From assembly GCF_030246925.1 (NCBI RefSeq), contig NZ_CP126740.1, positions 2,356,001 through 2,420,000 of the forward strand: a DNA stretch of 64,000 nucleotides, given 5' to 3'. Of the stretch, positions 1 to 8,613 are shown in pieces; within the stretch, counting starts at the first letter, position 1; the number at the start of each line of letters is the position of its first letter. Both the position numbers and the translations under genes were made by a program. The notes below the pieces were generated by a model. It was not told the origin of the DNA. It saw only the letters and a list, made by a program, of their open reading frames with translations, and ran no database searches. Origin of the DNA: Microbacterium sp. zg-Y625 (GTDB lineage Bacteria; Actinomycetota; Actinomycetes; Actinomycetales; Microbacteriaceae).

Positions 1-19
1 CATCCACCCCACCCTCAAC

Positions 20-1858
20 TCACTCCGCCGTGCGACGGTTCGCCCGCACGGCCAGCATCAGCAGCGCACCGAGACCGATCACGCCTGCAGCCAGACCCAG
101 CAGCGGCATCGGCGCATCGCCTCCCGTGTTCGCCAGCGCATCGCCTGCCGGCATCGGCACGGCGTCGCCTCCCGGCATCGGCGCCACGCCGCCGCCCGAC
201 ATCGACCCCGTGCCACCGGCCGCGGCCTGCTCCGGCTCCACGGTGTTGGTCAGCCTGGCCTCCGTCACTGCCCCCGGCGCGATGGTCACCGTCACCGGGT
301 CGTCAGCGAGGACGCGTACCGAACTGTTCGCGCCTGATTCCTGCTCCGCCACGGTGCACTCCGTGCCGGCCGGCAGGTCGCCGAACGTCCGCGCGTACTC
401 CCCGGCGACCGCGCCGGCGGGGATGTCGAAGGTCTCGGCCAGCCCGTTGTCGCAGGTGGCCGACAGGGAGATGGCGGACTGCTGGCCGGCTGCCGTGCCG
501 TCGATGACCTTCACCAGGTTCAGCGAGCCGGGATTGAGCTCGACGGTGTTCGTCACGGTCAGCGCGAGGCCCGCCTCGGCCATCGTGCCCGTCTGCGGGG
601 CGTCGGTGGTGACACCGACCTCGGAGGTCGCGCCAGTGAGCGGTTCCGTGACGGTGCACGTGTTGCCGACGGGGATGCCGCGGAACGTGTAGGTCTGGGT
701 CGTGCTGGTCCCCGCGGGGATGTCCTGCGTGAACGCGTACCCCTCACCGCAGTCGATCACGAGCTGGGCTGCGCCCTGCTGACCCACCGCGCCCCCGGCA
801 TACGCCTTGTTGACGGTGAGCTCACCGGCGGAGAAGAACTCCGTGGTCGCTGTGGCGGTGGCATCGAACTGCGCCGTGTCGGCGAGGACCATCGGCTGCG
901 CGGTGCTGTAGGACGGGGTGTTGCCGTCGTAGAGGTAGATGTTGCCGCGCTGCACCGTCACGGTGGCTCGGGCCTTCAGGACGGTTTCCACGCCCGTCGC
1001 CCCTGGCCCGGTGATCCAGATCGACGTTCCCGACGGGACGCTGCTCGCGTTCGGGATCTGCGTCGTGGCGGCGGCGTCGCTGTACATCGTGTAGCCCGTC
1101 GGCACGCTCACGGTCACCGCCGCGGCACCCTCGGCCGTGACGACGTAGGGGCCCGCCGCGCTCCCCGCCGGTGCGGAGACGGATGCCGGGCTGATCGCCA
1201 CGGGTGCCTCCGGTTCGGTCACCGGGCCGTTGGCCTGGGCCGCCGCGATGATGGTCTCGGTGGCTGCGCGCACGACATCGTCCTCAGCCCCCAGCACGAG
1301 CCCGTCCGTGAAGTACCAGATCGCCGACTGGGTGGCCGCCGCCTGCTGGTCGGGCGTCAGCCCCACCGCCGCTTCGACCGCCGGGTAGTAGTTGTTGAGG
1401 ATGTAGGTGACGTAACCGATGTTCGGCACATTGGCCTCCGACCACGCCCCCGACTGGTAGCCGATGCCGACGGCCGTGGGGGTGCGCGCGGCGATGCAGT
1501 ACATCTCGCCGGTGCTGGACGGGTCATCGACCGACGCGGTGGTGATGATGCCGATGAACCCCGATCGTGAGGTGTAATCGGCCGGCGGGCTGTCGGGATA
1601 CGGGATTGCGGGATCGGGCACGATGGCCGTGGGCGGCAGATAGCCCGTAAGCCTCAGGCCCTCGGAGACGCCGGTGATGACGATCTCGGTGTTCGATCCC
1701 GTACCCGCGTCGGCCACCGGTGTCGCGTCGTCGATGCTCGCATGTGCGGGCATCAGCGGTGTCACCACCAGGGCTGCTGCCGCGAGCGCGCCGAGAAGCG
1801 CGAGCAGAGCAGGCTTGCGATGGCGGGAACGGGCGGGGGAAGAGAATGGTGAGTTCAT
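20..1858 (-). CDS. TQXA/thioester-domain surface adhesin with DUF5979 repeats (paralogue 1)
   Basis: Predicted secreted adhesin of 612 aa linked to the cell wall. A signal peptide ends at AHA|S (residue 40). The N-terminal thioester domain (about 55-200) shows Cys121 in an MYC motif and Gln177 in TQSA; in this family these residues form an internal thioester that can bond covalently to a target surface. A beta-rich stretch and two DUF5979-like repeats (about 350-550) follow, then a Gly/Pro/Met linker, LANTG at 575-579, a hydrophobic helix and a basic tail: a class E sortase signal. ATG at 1858 is chosen for its GGAAGG ribosome site, conserved upstream of all three paralogues. It is the only one of the three with a canonical LAxTG. 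The ligand is unknown. Confidence 0.85.
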   Translation of the reverse strand: MNSPFSSPARSRHRKPALLALLGALAAAALVVTPLMPAHASIDDATPVADAGTGSNTEIVITGVSEGLRLTGYLPPTAIVPDPAIPYPDSPPADYTSRSGFIGIITTASVDDPSSTGEMYCIAARTPTAVGIGYQSGAWSEANVPNIGYVTYILNNYYPAVEAAVGLTPDQQAAATQSAIWYFTDGLVLGAEDDVVRAATETIIAAAQANGPVTEPEAPVAISPASVSAPAGSAAGPYVVTAEGAAAVTVSVPTGYTMYSDAAATTQIPNASSVPSGTSIWITGPGATGVETVLKARATVTVQRGNIYLYDGNTPSYSTAQPMVLADTAQFDATATATTEFFSAGELTVNKAYAGGAVGQQGAAQLVIDCGEGYAFTQDIPAGTSTTQTYTFRGIPVGNTCTVTEPLTGATSEVGVTTDAPQTGTMAEAGLALTVTNTVELNPGSLNLVKVIDGTAAGQQSAISLSATCDNGLAETFDIPAGAVAGEYARTFGDLPAGTECTVAEQESGANSSVRVLADDPVTVTIAPGAVTEARLTNTVEPEQAAAGGTGSMSGGGVAPMPGGDAVPMPAGDALANTGGDAPMPLLGLAAGVIGLGALLMLAVRANRRTAE

Positions 1859-1960
1859 GATTGCCTTCCGAATGCTTGGCTGTGCGGCGGACTGACCACG
1901 CTGCACACCCCACCGGTGAGTTGACGGTCAGGACCACCGCTAGAGGCGCGGCGACAGGCT

Positions 1961-1998
1961 GAGGGTGGGGCGGATGCCGCGGCATCCGCCCCACCCTC
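1961..1998. terminator. Perfect 38-bp palindrome between adhesin paralogues 1 and 2
   Basis: The arms are GAGGGTGGGGCGGATGCCG and its exact complement, with no unpaired loop (centre 1979/1980). It starts three bases beyond the stop codon of paralogue 2, so it probably forms the hairpin terminator of that gene. No T-run is evident. The inner 18 bp consist of two inverted GGATGCC words. A half-arm with one mismatch lies at 1-19, beyond the stop of paralogue 1, and is cut by the window edge. Confidence 0.7.
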
Positions 1999-2001
1999 AA
2001 C

Positions 2002-3867
2002 TCACTCCGCCGTGCGACGGTTCGCCCGGACGGCCAGCATCAGCAGCACACCGAGACCGATCACGCCCGCCGCCAGACCCAGCAGCGGCGTCGGCGCGTC
2101 GCCTCCCGACATCGCCAGCGCGCCCCCGGTCGGGGTGCCCTGCGCGCCGCCGCTCGGCGTGCCCTGCGCGCCGCCGCTCGGGGTGCTCTGCGCGCTGCCG
2201 CTCGGGGTGCTCTGCCCGCCACCGCTCGGGGCGGTCTGGACCGGCTCCACGGTGTTGGTCAGCCTGGCCTCCGTGATCGCCCCCGGCGCGATGGTCACCG
2301 TCACCGGGTCGTCAGCGAGGACGCGCACCGAGCTGTTGCCGCCGGCCTCCTGCTCCGCGACGGTGCACTCCGTACCGGCCGGCAGGTTGCCGAACGTCCG
2401 CGCGTACTCCCCGGCGACCGCGCCGGCGGGGATGTCGAACGTCTCGGCCAGCCCGTTCTCGCAGATCACCGAGAGGGAGATCGCGGACTGCTGCCCGGCC
2501 CCCGCGCCGTCGATGACCTTGACCACGTTGAGAGAGCCGGGATTGAGCTCGACGGTGTTCGTCACGGTCAGCGCGAGGCCCGCCTCGGCCATCGTGCCCG
2601 TCTGCGGGGCGTCGGTGGTGACGCCGACCTCGGTGGTGGCTCCGGTGGCCGGCTCGGTGACCGTACAGGTGTTGCCCACGCGGATGCCGGGGAACCTGTA
2701 GGTCTGGGTCGCACTGGTCCCGGCGGGGATGTCCTGCGTGAACGTGTAGCCCTCGCCGCAGTCGATCACGAGCTGGGCTGCGCCCTGCTGACCCACCGCG
2801 CCGCCGGCATACGCCTTGGTGACGGTGAGCTCGCCGGCGGAGAAGAACTCCGTCGTCGCCGTCGCGACGGCATCCAGCTGCGTCGTGTCGGCGAGGACCA
2901 GCGGCTGCGCCTCGGTGTACAACGGGGTGTCGCCGTCGTAGAGGTAGATGTTTCCTCGCTGCACCGTCACTGTGGCTCGGGCGTTGAGGACGGTTTCCAC
3001 ACCCGTCACCCCGGGCCCGGTGATCCAGATGGATGTGCCCGATGGGACGCTGCTCGCGTTCGCGATGGGCGTCGTGGCGGCGGCGTCGCTGTACATCGTG
3101 TAGCCGGCCGGCACGCTGACGGTCACCGCCGCGGCGCCCCCGGCCGTGACGACGTAGGGGCCCGCCGCGCTCCCCACGGGTGCGGAGACGGATGCCGGGT
3201 TGATCGCCACCTCGGGCGCCGCCGGCTCGGTGACCGGCCCGTTGGCCTGGGCGTCCGCGATGATCGCCTCGGTGGCAGCGCGAACAGGCGAATCGTCGCC
3301 CAGCACCACCCCGTCCGTGAAGTACCAGATTGCCGCCTGGACGGCGGCCGCCTGCTGGTCGGGCGTCAGGCCCGCCGGCGCTGCGACCGCCGGGAAGTAG
3401 TTGTTGAGGATGTAGGTGACGTAACCGATGTTCGGCACATTGGCCTCGGACCACGTCCCCGACTGGTAGCTGATGCCGGCGGCGGCGGGAATGCGCACGG
3501 AGATGCAGTACATCTCGCCGATCAGGGACGGGTCATCGACCGACGTGGTGGTGATGATGCCGATGAACCCGTACTGCGAGGTGAAGTCCGCCGCTGCATC
3601 GTCCGGATACGGGGTTGCGGGGTTGGGCACGGTGTCCGTGGGTGGCAGATAGACCGTGGTCCGCAGTCCCTCGGCGGGGGCTTTGGTGACGATCTCGGTG
3701 TTCGGTCCGATTCTCGCGTCGGCCACCGGGGCCGCCTCATCGATGCGCGCATGTGCGGGCATCAGCGGCGTCACCACCAGGGCTGCTGCTGCGAGCGTGC
3801 CGAGAAGGGCGAGCAGACCGGGTTTCCGATGGCGTGCGCGCCCAGAGGAAGAGAATGGTGAGTTCAT
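2002..3867 (-). CDS. TQXA/thioester-domain surface protein with DUF5979 repeats (paralogue 2)
   Basis: Secreted surface protein of 621 aa, strongly similar along its whole length to paralogue 1. The signal peptide ends at AHA|R (40). Thioester residues Cys121 (MYC) and Gln177 (VQAA) are kept, so the bond could still form although the TQXA Thr is replaced by Val. Two DUF5979-like repeats are followed by a linker built from an eight-residue Ser/Gly/Thr/Pro/Gln unit, encoded by 24-bp tandem repeats. The C-terminal helix and RANRR tail are retained, but the expected LAxTG reads LAMSG (584-588), so efficient sortase anchoring is doubtful. The GGAAGG site before ATG 3867 matches its neighbours. About 140 bp of leader separates it from paralogue 1. 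Confidence 0.83.
   Translation of the reverse strand: MNSPFSSSGRARHRKPGLLALLGTLAAAALVVTPLMPAHARIDEAAPVADARIGPNTEIVTKAPAEGLRTTVYLPPTDTVPNPATPYPDDAAADFTSQYGFIGIITTTSVDDPSLIGEMYCISVRIPAAAGISYQSGTWSEANVPNIGYVTYILNNYFPAVAAPAGLTPDQQAAAVQAAIWYFTDGVVLGDDSPVRAATEAIIADAQANGPVTEPAAPEVAINPASVSAPVGSAAGPYVVTAGGAAAVTVSVPAGYTMYSDAAATTPIANASSVPSGTSIWITGPGVTGVETVLNARATVTVQRGNIYLYDGDTPLYTEAQPLVLADTTQLDAVATATTEFFSAGELTVTKAYAGGAVGQQGAAQLVIDCGEGYTFTQDIPAGTSATQTYRFPGIRVGNTCTVTEPATGATTEVGVTTDAPQTGTMAEAGLALTVTNTVELNPGSLNVVKVIDGAGAGQQSAISLSVICENGLAETFDIPAGAVAGEYARTFGNLPAGTECTVAEQEAGGNSSVRVLADDPVTVTIAPGAITEARLTNTVEPVQTAPSGGGQSTPSGSAQSTPSGGAQGTPSGGAQGTPTGGALAMSGGDAPTPLLGLAAGVIGLGVLLMLAVRANRRTAE
2130..2228. repeat. 24-bp tandem repeat coding for the adhesin 2 linker
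   Basis: About four imperfect copies of a 24-bp unit (plus strand: CTCGGGGTGCTCTGCGCGC plus five further bases) lie just before the anchor region of paralogue 2. They encode repeats of the type TPSGGAQG. Paralogues 1 and 3 lack this array, so the linker has expanded or contracted by slippage. Boundaries are approximate. Confidence 0.75.
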
Positions 3868-4046
3868 GATTGCCTTCCGACGTGCGTGGCAATGCGGCGG
3901 ATGTGTTCACACCGCACCCCAGCGGTGATCGGGCCGAATGTCGCTGACGGTGGGCACCACCGCGGGAGACGCGGCGACAGGATAACCACGCGGCTGATCA
4001 CCGATCATCTGAGGACGGCCGGAAAAAACCGGCGACCTCCCTGCGG

Positions 4047-4082
4047 GGGGTGGGGCGGATGCCGCGGCATCCGCCCCACCCC
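4047..4082. terminator. Perfect 36-bp palindrome between adhesin paralogues 2 and 3
   Basis: The arms are GGGGTGGGGCGGATGCCG and its exact complement (centre 4064/4065), with the same core as at 1961-1998. It lies directly beyond the stop codon of paralogue 3 on the minus strand and probably terminates it. Confidence 0.7.
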
Positions 4083-4087
4083 TCAAC

Positions 4088-6469
4088 TCACTCCGCGTTG
4101 CGACGGTTCGCTCGGACGGCGACCATCAGCAGCGCACCGAGACCGATCACGCCGGCAGCGACCGCTAGCAGCGGCATCGGCGCGTCGGCACCCGACATCG
4201 CCAGCCCGCCGGCGGCCACGCTCTGCGACCGCAACACGGCGTTGGTGAGCGTGGCGTCGGTCGTGGTCCCCGCCGCGATCGTCACCGTGACCGGGTCATC
4301 GGCGACGACACGCACCGAGCTGTTTGCGCCGGTCCGCGGCTCGGTGACGGTGCACTCGGTGCCGGCGGGCAGGCCCCCGAACGTCTGCGTGTACTCCCCC
4401 GCGGCCGCCCCTGCGGGGATGTCGACGGTCTCAGCCAGCCCGTTGGTGCACATCACCGACAGGGAGATCGCGGACTGCTGCCCGGCTCCCGTGCCGTTGA
4501 TGACCTTGACCACGTGGAGCGAGCCCGGCCGGAAGTTCACCGTGTTGGTGAGACCGACCTCAGCAGTCGCCCCCGGCTCGATCGTCACGGTGACCGGGTC
4601 ACCCGGCACGACCTCGACTTCGGTGTTGGCCCCGGACGCCAGCTCTGTGACGACGCACTCCGACCCAGCCGGGATCTGCTCGTACATCTGGGTGTAGTCA
4701 CCGGCCGCGGCGCCGGCGGGGATGGTGAAGGTCTCATCCAGCCCGCTGTCGCACATGACGCCGACCTGGATGTCCGACTGCGAGCCGGCCGCGTCACCCG
4801 TCACGGTCTTGGTCAGGGCGAGCGATCCGGGTCGGAGCTCGACCGTGTTGGTCAGCCGCGCCTCGACGGCAGCACCGGGTGCGATTTCCACCGTCACCGG
4901 GGCGTCGGTCGTCACCTCCACCACCGCGTTGGACCCGGTCGCCAGCTCCGTCACGGTGCATTCGTCGCCGGCGGGAAGTCCGGTGTACGCCTGCGTGTAC
5001 TCCCCTGCGGCCGCCCCTGCCGGGATCACGAAGGTCTCGTCGAGACCGCTCACGCACATGACGCGGACCGAGATCTCGTCCTGCGAACCGGCCGCACCGC
5101 CCGCGATGACCTTGACGAGGTTGAGCGAGCCGGGGTTGAGTTCGACGGTGTTGGTCACCGTCAGCGCGAGGCCCTCGTCGGTCATCGTGCCCGTCTGCGG
5201 GGCGTCGGTGGTTACGCCCACATCGGTGGTCGCCCCGGTGGTCGGCTCAGTGACCGTGCACGTGTTGCCGACCGGGATGCCGCGGAACGTGTAGGTCTGA
5301 GTCGTGCTGGTCCCGGCGGGGATGTCCTGTGTGAACGTGTAGCCCTCGCCGCAGTCGATCACGAGCTGGGCTGCGCCCTGCTGACCCACCGCGCCCCCGG
5401 CATACGCCTTGTTGACGGTGAGCTCACCGGCGGTGAAGAACTCCGCCGTCGCGGTCGCGAGGGCTTCGAGCTGGGTCGTCTTGCCGAGGATCAGCCGCTG
5501 CGCGTCGTCTCGACCCGGGCTGTTGCCGTCGTAGAGATAGACCGTCCCCTCCTGCACCGTGACGGTGGCTCGGGCGGTCAGAACGGTTTCGATGCCCGTG
5601 ACGCCGGGGCCGGTGACCCATACGGATGTGCCGGAGGCGACGGTGCTCGGGTTCGCCAGCGGCGCGGTGGCAGCTGCGTTCTCGTACATCGTGTAGCCGG
5701 CCGGCACGCTGACCGTGACCGCCGCGCCGCCCTCAGCGGTGACGACGTAGGGACCCGCGGCGCTCCCCTCGGGTGACGAGACCGATGCCGGGGCGATCTC
5801 CACGTCAGGCGCCGGTGGCTCGGTGACCGGGCCGTTGGCCTGAGCGTCCGCGACGATCTCCGCGGTGGCCTCGCGTACCTTGGCCGGGGTCGTGCCCAAC
5901 ACGAAGCCGTCGGTGAAATACCAGACCGCCGACTGCACGGCGGCAGCCTGCTCGTCGGGGGTCAGCCCGGCCGGCGCATTGGCCGCCGGGTAGTAGTTGT
6001 GGAGGACGTAGGTCACATGGCCGAGATTCGGGACGTTCGATTCCGTCCAGGTCCCCGACGCGTAGCCGGTTCCCACCGCGGTCAGCACGCGCAGGTTGAT
6101 GCAGTACGTCTGGCCGGTCTTGGACGGGTCCGAGACGGACGCGACGTTGCGGACACCGGCGAATGCCGACTCGTCGACATACCCTGCCGGCCGGCCGGCG
6201 GGATACGCGGCCAGCGGGTCCGGCACATCTGCCGTCGGCGGCAGGAAGCCATCGACGTCCATACCCGCCCCGTGGCCGGTGTACCAGACCTCGGTGCTCG
6301 GGCCCGTCAGGGGTTCGGCCACCGGCGCGGCGTCTTCCAGGCTGGCGTGTGCGGGTGCGGGAGCCAAGGGCGCTATGGCCACTGCGACTGCGGCGAATGC
6401 GCCGAGCACCGCACGAAGGCCAGGTCTGCGATGGCGGAAGCTGCGAGGGAAAGAGAGGTTCGGATTCAT
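4088..6469 (-). CDS. TQXA/thioester-domain surface protein with four DUF5979 repeats (paralogue 3)
   Basis: The longest of the three adhesins (793 aa). The signal peptide ends near residue 42 (AHA|S). Cys123 (TYC) and Gln179 (VQSA) match the thioester pair. The stalk contains four DUF5979-like repeats against two in the neighbours; each opens with a GSL-x-(V/L)-x-K-type strand and ends in a CTVTEP-like motif, consistent with extension by internal duplication. The C-terminus has a hydrophobic helix and RANRR tail, but the sorting motif again reads LAMSG. ATG 6469 follows GGAAGGCAGTG and aligns with the paralogues; the upstream extension of the frame has no such support. No sortase gene is in the window. 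Confidence 0.83.
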   Translation of the reverse strand: MNPNLSFPRSFRHRRPGLRAVLGAFAAVAVAIAPLAPAPAHASLEDAAPVAEPLTGPSTEVWYTGHGAGMDVDGFLPPTADVPDPLAAYPAGRPAGYVDESAFAGVRNVASVSDPSKTGQTYCINLRVLTAVGTGYASGTWTESNVPNLGHVTYVLHNYYPAANAPAGLTPDEQAAAVQSAVWYFTDGFVLGTTPAKVREATAEIVADAQANGPVTEPPAPDVEIAPASVSSPEGSAAGPYVVTAEGGAAVTVSVPAGYTMYENAAATAPLANPSTVASGTSVWVTGPGVTGIETVLTARATVTVQEGTVYLYDGNSPGRDDAQRLILGKTTQLEALATATAEFFTAGELTVNKAYAGGAVGQQGAAQLVIDCGEGYTFTQDIPAGTSTTQTYTFRGIPVGNTCTVTEPTTGATTDVGVTTDAPQTGTMTDEGLALTVTNTVELNPGSLNLVKVIAGGAAGSQDEISVRVMCVSGLDETFVIPAGAAAGEYTQAYTGLPAGDECTVTELATGSNAVVEVTTDAPVTVEIAPGAAVEARLTNTVELRPGSLALTKTVTGDAAGSQSDIQVGVMCDSGLDETFTIPAGAAAGDYTQMYEQIPAGSECVVTELASGANTEVEVVPGDPVTVTIEPGATAEVGLTNTVNFRPGSLHVVKVINGTGAGQQSAISLSVMCTNGLAETVDIPAGAAAGEYTQTFGGLPAGTECTVTEPRTGANSSVRVVADDPVTVTIAAGTTTDATLTNAVLRSQSVAAGGLAMSGADAPMPLLAVAAGVIGLGALLMVAVRANRRNAE

Positions 6470-6739
6470 CACTGCCTTCCAGCTTGCGTGGCAGTGCGGC
6501 GGACTTCCCACGCCGCACCGCCCGATGGAGGGCCGACCGAACGCAGCGAACGGCCGGCACCGTCGCTCGTCGGAGCGAAAGGATAAGCACGACCACTTAT
6601 CGCGCACTGGGAGAACACCGAGAGGCTCCTCTCACGCCGCTGACCCGTCGGCGCAAACCCGCCACTGGGCGCCGATGTCGCCCGATCGGCGCTCCGCGGG
6701 CGACGCGTCACGGCTGAGCGGGAAGCGGCCCCGGCGGCG
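6470..6739. other. 270-bp gap upstream of adhesin 3
   Basis: No convincing gene is visible here. It holds the leader of paralogue 3 and an inverted repeat GATAAG (6582-6587) / CTTATC (6596-6601) with an eight-base loop, about 115 bp before the start codon; this could be an operator or part of the promoter. Confidence 0.4.
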
Positions 6740-7087
6740 TCACGGAGCGGGAGGCGGCCCCGGCGGCGGACCCGCAGGTGGACCCGCGCGAGCCGCCACC
6801 GAGACGGGCAGCACGCCGTACGTCGCACCGAGGGTGATGGTGGCCACGAGGCCGTCGAGCTCGCACGCGATCACCTCCGCCCCCACGGTGGCGCCGACCT
6901 GCGCGGCACGTTCGCATGGCACGCCTGCGACGGCACCGGATGCCGCGTCGGCCGCGGCGAGCGCGGCGGCGTCGGCGGCGCCGGCGAGCCGCTGGCTCCA
7001 CGCCGCCGCGGTTCCGACGCTCAGCAGCCCCGCCCCAAGGAGCAGGCACGATGCGAGCACGCCGACAGTGGCGACCGTGCCGGGCAT
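6740..7087 (-). CDS. TadE-like protein of the Rv3654c type
   Basis: A 115-aa protein with one N-terminal membrane helix (about 5-30) followed by AGAADAAALAAADAA, the signature of the small TadE-like proteins at the end of actinobacterial tad loci. Two Cys residues (about 58 and 75) may form a disulphide outside the membrane. It ends in a Pro/Gly/Ala tail of roughly fifteen residues. The start overlaps the stop of the preceding TadE gene by one base. Its role is presumably a minor pilin or assembly factor of the Flp-like pilus. The gene is the last of five co-directional, overlapping genes. Confidence 0.75.
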   Translation of the reverse strand: MPGTVATVGVLASCLLLGAGLLSVGTAAAWSQRLAGAADAAALAAADAASGAVAGVPCERAAQVGATVGAEVIACELDGLVATITLGATYGVLPVSVAARAGPPAGPPPGPPPAP

Positions 7088-7428
7088 CAGCGCCCCTCGC
7101 CGACCGCGCACGCCGTCGCGCGCAGGTCGCCGAGCGGCAACGGCAGGCCCGTCGGCGCGGTCGCGGTGACGCACACGAGGTCGCCGTCCGATCCGATGGC
7201 GGCGGCGGCACCGGTGACCGCGCGCGACACGGCATCCTGCACGCGCCCGTCGGCCTCGCCCCGCGCCGCCAGTCGCGCGCCCTGCGCCGCGCCGTGCTCG
7301 AGTCTGACCTGGCGGCCCGATGCGGTCAGTGCCCCGGCGAACAGCAGGAACACGATGATCACCGCCGGCAGGGCGACGGCCAGCTCGGCGGTCGCCGACC
7401 CCCGATCGCCCCACCGGCGGCGGGTCAT
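7087..7428 (-). CDS. TadE family pilus assembly protein
   Basis: A 113-aa protein beginning MTRRRWGDRGSATAELAVALPAV: a short basic lead, then GSATAE with the conserved Glu typical of TadE/TadF pseudopilins, then a single membrane helix. The remainder should face outward and contains two Cys residues. It overlaps the preceding DUF4244 gene and the following TadE-like gene by one base each, so translation is probably coupled. In tad systems TadE-like pseudopilins are needed for pilus assembly. Confidence 0.8.
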   Translation of the reverse strand: MTRRRWGDRGSATAELAVALPAVIIVFLLFAGALTASGRQVRLEHGAAQGARLAARGEADGRVQDAVSRAVTGAAAAIGSDGDLVCVTATAPTGLPLPLGDLRATACAVGEGR

Positions 7429-7640
7429 CAGGCGACCGTGAGCGCGCGACGGATCAGGTCGGTGAGGATGCCGCGCACCTCGTCGGAGCGCATGATCACC
7501 ACCAAGAGGCCGGCGAAGGCGACTGCGGCCATCGTCGCCACCGCGTACTCCGCGGTCGCCGCACCGCTGTCGTCGGCGAGCAGACGCGCCGCGCGACGGC
7601 GGGTGAGGGCGGGGAGGGTGTCGGGGGTAGTTCGGGTCAT
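7428..7640 (-). CDS. DUF4244 family Flp-pilin-like protein
   Basis: A 70-aa protein with a basic N-terminus, then ADDSGAATAEYAVATMAAVAFAG. The G-AATAEYA motif is that of Flp-type prepilins, processed before the hydrophobic helix. In actinobacterial tad loci the DUF4244 gene occupies the major pilin position between the tadC-like gene and tadE, as here. A strong ribosome site (AAGGAG) lies six bases before ATG 7640. No prepilin peptidase is encoded nearby. Confidence 0.8.
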   Translation of the reverse strand: MTRTTPDTLPALTRRRAARLLADDSGAATAEYAVATMAAVAFAGLLVVIMRSDEVRGILTDLIRRALTVA

Positions 7641-7674
7641 GATTCTCCTTGTCGTGAGGTGGTTCGGGCACGGG

Positions 7675-8613
7675 TCAGAGCGTGAGCGGCGTCGTCGCGA
7701 GCACGCCGAGGAGCATGGGCGCCACCCCGAGCAGCAGGAAGGCGGGGAGCGTGCAGACGCCGAGTGGCAGCAGCAGCCGGGACGACAGATGCGCCGCGCG
7801 CAGCCGCCCCTCGACGCGCGAACGGTGGCGGGCGTGGGCCGCGTCGGCGCGCAGCAGCTCGATCGCCGGGGCGCCTGCCGTGCGGGAGAGGTCGAGCACG
7901 GCGGCGGTGTGGGGGTGGGGCTCGAGGCCGGTCGCGGCGACGAGATCCCGGGCGCGGGGAATCGAGACGCCGCCGGCGAGGGCGACGGCGAGCAGCTCGG
8001 CCTCCAGACCGGGAACGCCGGGCGGCGGCTGAGCGCGGGCGATGAGCCGGGCGGTCCAGCCGTGCGCGGCGAGCATGAGCAGGGCGCCTGCCACGACGGC
8101 GGCCGCGCCGAGCGGCTGCGTGAAGACGACCCCGACGGAATCGAACCCGAGCACTGCGCCGAGGACGACCGCGACCAGCGGCAGCCAGGCGATGAGGCGC
8201 GCGGTCGCCACCGGCTCGGCGAGCGCGACCCGCACATCGTCGGCGGCCGCCTGCGCATCGCGCAGCGCCTCGGCGACCGCACGCAGGCTCGCGGCCAGCG
8301 GCGCCCCGACGGTCGTCGCCACGGACCATGCGTCGGCGACGTGGCGCCAGGTGCCACCCGTCGCGGCGATCGCCGCGGGCAGCGCCACACCCTCGGCGAC
8401 CCGCGCGCAGACGCCTGCCGCGGTGGCGTTGCCCGAGGACGCGAGATGCTCCCAGGCCCGGCGCGGCGTGATCCCGGCCTGCAGCAGCACCGCGAGCTGC
8501 AGCACGGTGGTCGCGGCGGCATCCGCCTCGGACGCCGGCGGGCGTCGACGCCGACCGATGGTCGCGACGGCATCCGCCTCGGGGGTCTGCGGGCGTCGAC
8601 GCCGGCCGATCAC
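7675..8613 (-). CDS. Type II secretion F / TadC-like membrane protein
   Basis: A 312-aa inner-membrane platform protein for the tad pilus. A segment around 35-125 resembles the cytoplasmic GspF/TadB domain, two membrane helices lie near 140-185, and another hydrophobic pair is at the C-terminus (about 280-312). The start is GTG at 8613, overlapping the tadA stop codon. The first 35 residues contain a direct 17-residue repeat (IGRRRRP...), encoded by a 51-bp duplication around 8518-8613. Most loci have separate tadB and tadC genes; only one F-type gene is visible here. Confidence 0.8.
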   Translation of the reverse strand: MIGRRRRPQTPEADAVATIGRRRRPPASEADAAATTVLQLAVLLQAGITPRRAWEHLASSGNATAAGVCARVAEGVALPAAIAATGGTWRHVADAWSVATTVGAPLAASLRAVAEALRDAQAAADDVRVALAEPVATARLIAWLPLVAVVLGAVLGFDSVGVVFTQPLGAAAVVAGALLMLAAHGWTARLIARAQPPPGVPGLEAELLAVALAGGVSIPRARDLVAATGLEPHPHTAAVLDLSRTAGAPAIELLRADAAHARHRSRVEGRLRAAHLSSRLLLPLGVCTLPAFLLLGVAPMLLGVLATTPLTL

